DNA from: Coptis chinensis
Lineage: Eukaryota; Streptophyta; Magnoliopsida; Ranunculales; Ranunculaceae
Assembly (NCBI GenBank): GCA_015680905.1
Contig: CM027382.1
Location: 248,001-312,000, forward strand
Direction: 5' to 3'
Length of the DNA stretch: 64,000 nucleotides
A program made the translations under genes and the position numbers. The notes below the pieces were generated by a model. It did no database searches. It had not been told where the DNA came from and saw only the letters and a program-made list of their open reading frames with translations. Position 1 is the first letter of the stretch. Each line of letters begins with the position of its first letter. This document shows, one piece after another, positions 60,201 through 64,000 of this stretch.

Positions 60201-62984
60201 GACTTCGTTCATTCACGGAACAAAGGGATATATTGTTACAGCGTCCTCCGTTCGATTCGAGAAGCGGCTGGAAGCCGCGATACCGGCCGCTTAGTCGCGG
60301 ACATGTTCAAAGACATGTTAGGCGACACCATGGAGGTCTACATTGGCGACATGGTGGTCAAAAAAAAAGCTGGCGATCACCTCACCCCTTAGAACAAAGC
60401 GTTCTCCGGACTTCGCCCGTACGGGCATGAAGTTGAACCCGAAAAATGCCTCTTTGGGGCGTCCTCCGGCAAGTTTTTAGAATTATCGGTGTCGCGTTGG
60501 CGTGGGATCGAAGCCAATCGACCCGGATCCGGCGTTCTTGGATATGCCGATCCACGCGCACAAAAGCAGAATCTGAAGTTGTCGGGGAATGGTGCGGGCT
60601 TAACGGTTCATATCAAGGGCCTCGGATAAGTGCGGACCGTTCTACGGCTCCAAAAAAAGGCGAGCCGTTCTCATGGAAGCGATCAATGTCATCATGCATT
60701 AGCTACTCTCAAAGTATATCACCACGCCTCCCGTCTTAGCCAAGCCCGATTACATGGAGAGACGGGGCTTTATCGGCCATATCGATTTAGCCGTCATTTC
60801 GGTTCTCTTTAAAAGGAGAACAATTGAGAAGCCGATCTACTTCACGAGTAAGACACTCGCGCCCGGCCCGAAAGAACTACTCCTTCACGGAGCAGGCGTT
60901 TTCGCTTTGTTGTATTCATACGGAAATTCAGACCCGTACTTTCGGGCACATCAATCAAAGTTCTCACCGACCTTCCATTGAAGAAAGTCCTTCATAAAGA
61001 AAACAAGACTACTCGAATGGCGGTTTGGGCGAAGAACTTCGGAGAACACCACATAGAGTTCGTCCCCGCACTTCTCGAAAGGTCGGTCGTCGCTTGATTT
61101 CCTCATGATTTCGGTCGAAGACCCCAATTGGGAACAAAGCGGAGCTCCCAAACCGCAAATCGCGAGTCAAATCCCCACGGTCTCTCTTTGTGGATGGTTC
61201 GGTAACCTCGGTGGAAGCGGCATCGGTCGTCTTAGTTTCCCAGACGGAAATATGATTGAAAAGTCGGTTCGCATTGACTTTGCCACTTCAACAATGAAGC
61301 CGAATCTGAAGCACTAATTAGGGGACTAAGGATGGTATTTGCATTTCGGTGTCGAAGAGCTCCAAGTCTTTAGTGACTTTCATGGCCCGGTGGATTCGCC
61401 CGGGTTGCAAAAAATTACACTACCCCGAAGGTAACCTTTCAAAGTATCTTGGTCGTTCATCGGTTATTGCCTTCTTTTAAGCGGTACACATACATCATTT
61501 CTTGCGTGAGGAGAACGCCCGCCATGAGGGCGGTTTAACTTATTTGGCTACCCGGACCCGAGTTGCGTTCCCGACAAGTTCTCATTGAGGTAGTCGATCG
61601 ACACGCATACCAAAGTCGACCATACCTTGATGATAAGCGACCTATTTCCTCTCTCGCCCGGTCGGTTAGGCCAAACATGGATGCAACCCATCATCGATTA
61701 TATCCGGCCGCGGCGCTCCTCGAGGAGCGTACCAAGGCGGCGGGGTCTCTTATCAAGCTTCGGCGTTATTGTTTAGTCAAAACAAGTTATTCAGGAAATC
61801 GGTTGGTGGCCCGCACCTCACGATGCATTACCCGAGCGAGGGTCAATTAATTTTTGCGAAATCCACGAAGGAGAATGTGGAAATCGCGCCCGTGACGCTC
61901 GTTAGCTCACAAGGCCATCTACCTCAAGGATATTTCGGCCCGGATGCGGTCGATGCTAAAGCATCGTCCTCAAATGTCTCAAATGCCAAGCGTTGGCCCA
62001 CAATATCATCATCACCCTGCTGCATGGCCCGGTCGGCCCATAAGCGAGCGGTGGCCATTTCACATGTGGGGCATGGACATTATGGGACCATTCATCCCTG
62101 AAGAAATCGCGGCTTCGCTTTGTCCTAGCTGCCACCGACTACTTCACCAAGTGGGTGAGGCCATTCCCCCGCACTGCGTCAAAAAGAGTCCCATGTCCGC
62201 AACTTCATACGGACTCATATTATCACCAGATTTGGGTTACCACATACAGCGGTAATGGACAATGGGCCTCGATTCAAAGGCGAGCGGTCAAAGAGTTCCT
62301 AGCCAAGTGGAAGATCATTCATCGTTCTCTACTCCGCGATGCGCTCGGAGTAATGGTCAGGCGAGCCCGATAACAAAGCTATCTTGGAAAATTTGAAGAA
62401 AAGATTGAGAAGAATAAGAGCCAATGGCCAAATCGGTTGGAAAACATTCTATGGGCTCGCGCCTGACGGCTTCGCTCGATACGGCGTGATGTCGCCATTC
62501 TCCTTATGTTATGGCGCGAAGCCGTAATTCCCGCCGGCCCGGCCCGTCACTACAACTTCGATCGGAACTTGTCGAATCGGGGCATAACGACTCGTGTTAT
62601 CGCGAGGCGTCGACCTCTTTGGAAGAAAAGCGGGACTTAAATTTGCCGTCAGTTAAGCCTCTTATCGGCAAACTCGAAGAACTCCTCTGACAAAGCGAGT
62701 TCATCCTAGGTCTTTTCAACTGGTGACCTAGTGCTCAAAAAGGCGCGGGGCGACTCAAGTTAGCACCCACATGGGAAGGCCCTACATGCGTGGAGCAGCG
62801 TCGTTGGCAATGGAGCATCTTGGATAAGAACCCAAAGGGGAAGATGTTGCCTCGACCTTGGAATACTTATCTCTTGAAAAAATTTTATCGATGGCGCCAT
62901 TCATGTTGTAAATCTTTTGTTTTCATTAATGAAAGACAAGTTTTTGTCTTTGGTGATACTATCTACTCGGTTAGTTGTATTGAG

Positions 62985-63860
62985 TACATTTCGCGGGCTA
63001 CATAGCCTCTCCGATTCTTGTTACGTCGAGGGGACCTATATTTCTAGGATCGACTACTGCGAAGCTCGTGGCGGGCGACTCTCGGGGAGCTCACGGGCTA
63101 CATAGCCTCTCAATTCTTGTTGCGTCGAGGACCTATATTTCTAGGATCGACTACGAGAGCAGCTCTCGGTGGCGAGGCGACTCGGGGAGCTCACGGGCTA
63201 CATAGCCTCTCCAATTCTTATTGCGTCGAGGACCTATATTTCTAGGATCGACTACGAGAGCGGCTCTCGGTAATGACGGCCGAGGGAGCTCACGGGCTAC
63301 ATAGCCTCTCAATTCTTATTCGTCGAGGGACCTATATTTCTAGGATCGACTACTGCGAGCGCTTTGGCGGTGGCGGCTACTCTCGGGGAGCTCGCGGGCT
63401 ACATAGCCTCTCAATTCTTATTCGTCGAGGACCTATATTTCTAGGATCGACTACGCGAGAGCGCTCCGGTGGGGCGGCTACGGGGGCTCAGCTCGGGCTA
63501 CATAGCCTCTCCAATTCTTATTCGTCGAGGACCTATATATTTCTAGGATCGACTACGAGCGCTCTCGGCCGGCGGGGGCATCGGGGAGCTCGCGGGCTAC
63601 ATAGCCTCTCAATTCTTGTTCGTCGAGGGACCTATATTTCTAGGATCGACTACGAGAAGCATTTCTCTCATGCACCACCGCTCTCGGAAGCTCTCGGCTA
63701 CATAGCCTCTACAATTCTTGTTCGTCGAGGGGCCTATATTTCTAGGATCGACCATGCGAGAACGCTCTCCTCGAGCAAGCGCTCTCCGGAGCTCACGGGC
63801 ACCATAACCCGTCCGGTTCTGTCCATCAGCGACTATATTTCTAGGGTTGACTACTTAACG
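62985..63860. repeat. Tandem array, period about 100 bp, in the Gypsy 3' region
   Basis: About nine copies of a unit containing GGGCTACATAGCCTCTC, TTCGTCGAGGACC and TATATTTCTAGGATCGACTA; the last copy is degenerate. The open frame of 201 codons across it (63273-63878) reflects unit lengths near a multiple of three, not a gene. Tandem arrays in this position are common in Tat/Ogre-type Gypsy elements. Confidence 0.88.
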
Positions 63861-64000
63861 GGGCCAGCGTATTTCTAAGATCAAGATATTAGTTACACAC
63901 AAACCACCGCGGCGGCATGCATACACATCAAAACAGCGTTACATGACAATCGTCATCACAACTTCGATCCACCCGTCTGCTGGGATTACCGGAAATCGGA

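Larger units (their letters stand above)
56628..64000 (+). mobile_element. Ty3/Gypsy LTR element (Tat-like), broken, runs past window end
   Basis: Begins TGTAGGGGAGCGATATCC right after GTATG, the likely 5-bp target duplication. Order seen: LTR to about 57210, primer-site-like TTGGCGCCG, gag zone about 57600-58250, protease zone about 58820-59190 (DPIGDIILPISVG), reverse transcriptase about 59780-60480 (PRIDR, EEDQ, VYIGDMVVK), RNase H about 60720-61330, integrase about 61650-62400 (FHMWGMDIMGPFIP), then a tandem-repeat 3' zone. The pol order with integrase last defines Gypsy; extra RNase H-like sequence and 3' tandem repeats suggest the Tat/Ogre group. No long frame survives; more than ten breaks. 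The 3' LTR is not in view. Base composition is clearly GC-richer than the surroundings. Confidence 0.88.

Noticed and set aside
63000-63860. CRISPR-like array
   Set aside because: Eukaryotic context, units of about 100 bp with degenerate boundaries inside an LTR element; no short identical repeats with unique spacers.
63273-63878. 201-codon ORF with repeated GLHSLSILIRRGTYISRIDY-like units
   Set aside because: Direct translation of the Gypsy 3' tandem array; unit lengths vary, so the frame is accidental.

Overview
This window is nuclear DNA of a flowering plant, most likely a eudicot. It is AT-rich, with intron-containing genes of plant-specific families (a GPI-anchored GH17 beta-1,3-glucanase, an A20/AN1 stress-associated protein, a subfamily-XII LRR receptor kinase, a nodulin-like MFS transporter). 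It also carries plant-type transposons: MULE, Tourist-like and other foldback MITEs, LINE, SINE, Copia and Gypsy. I cannot name the species.

The left third (1-35 kb) is gene-rich. It holds the 3' end of an NFD4-like MFS transporter (+), a ten-exon DHRS12-like short-chain dehydrogenase (+, 2427-4587), and a two-exon GH17/X8 glucanase (-, 4965-6544) with a MULE-type foldback element just upstream. A repeat-rich gap (6.7-11.2 kb) with a decayed MuDR transposase follows. Next is a very large gene, a spatacsin (SPG11) homolog of 25 coding exons over 19.5 kb (-, 11227-30743), whose exon chain I traced end to end: about 3,238 codons once one apparent 1-base insertion is discounted. A SINE with a 16-bp target-site duplication sits in its 5' region. 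An intron-less SAP-type zinc-finger CDS (-, 34559-35026) ends this part.

The middle (35-45 kb) is a gene graveyard. It has a foldback MITE, a LINE 3' fragment abutting a broken AVT1-like amino-acid transporter fragment, a Copia-type LTR element with two LTRs and a 5-bp target duplication, and a mosaic of host-gene pieces (an HDC1/Rxt3-like stretch and an NPG1-like stretch) ending in a LINE tail with poly(A).

The right part (45-64 kb) is a segmental duplication. Two copies of a block, each carrying a plant-mobile-domain-like remnant and an LRR-XII receptor kinase gene, lie at 45455-48.9 kb and 53028-56627. Copy A has lost exactly its kinase domain and now ends as a receptor-like protein with a short tail. 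Copy B keeps the kinase, but its LRR region is interrupted by a Ty3/Gypsy element that runs off the window end. Between them, a 1.13-kb tandem duplication carries two copies of an unrecognised small ORF encoding a hydrophobic segment, a glycine-rich linker and a conserved C-terminal motif. This is the most plausible undescribed gene in the window.

Several otherwise intact host genes carry single-base indels, mostly in homopolymers, which suggests residual assembly errors.
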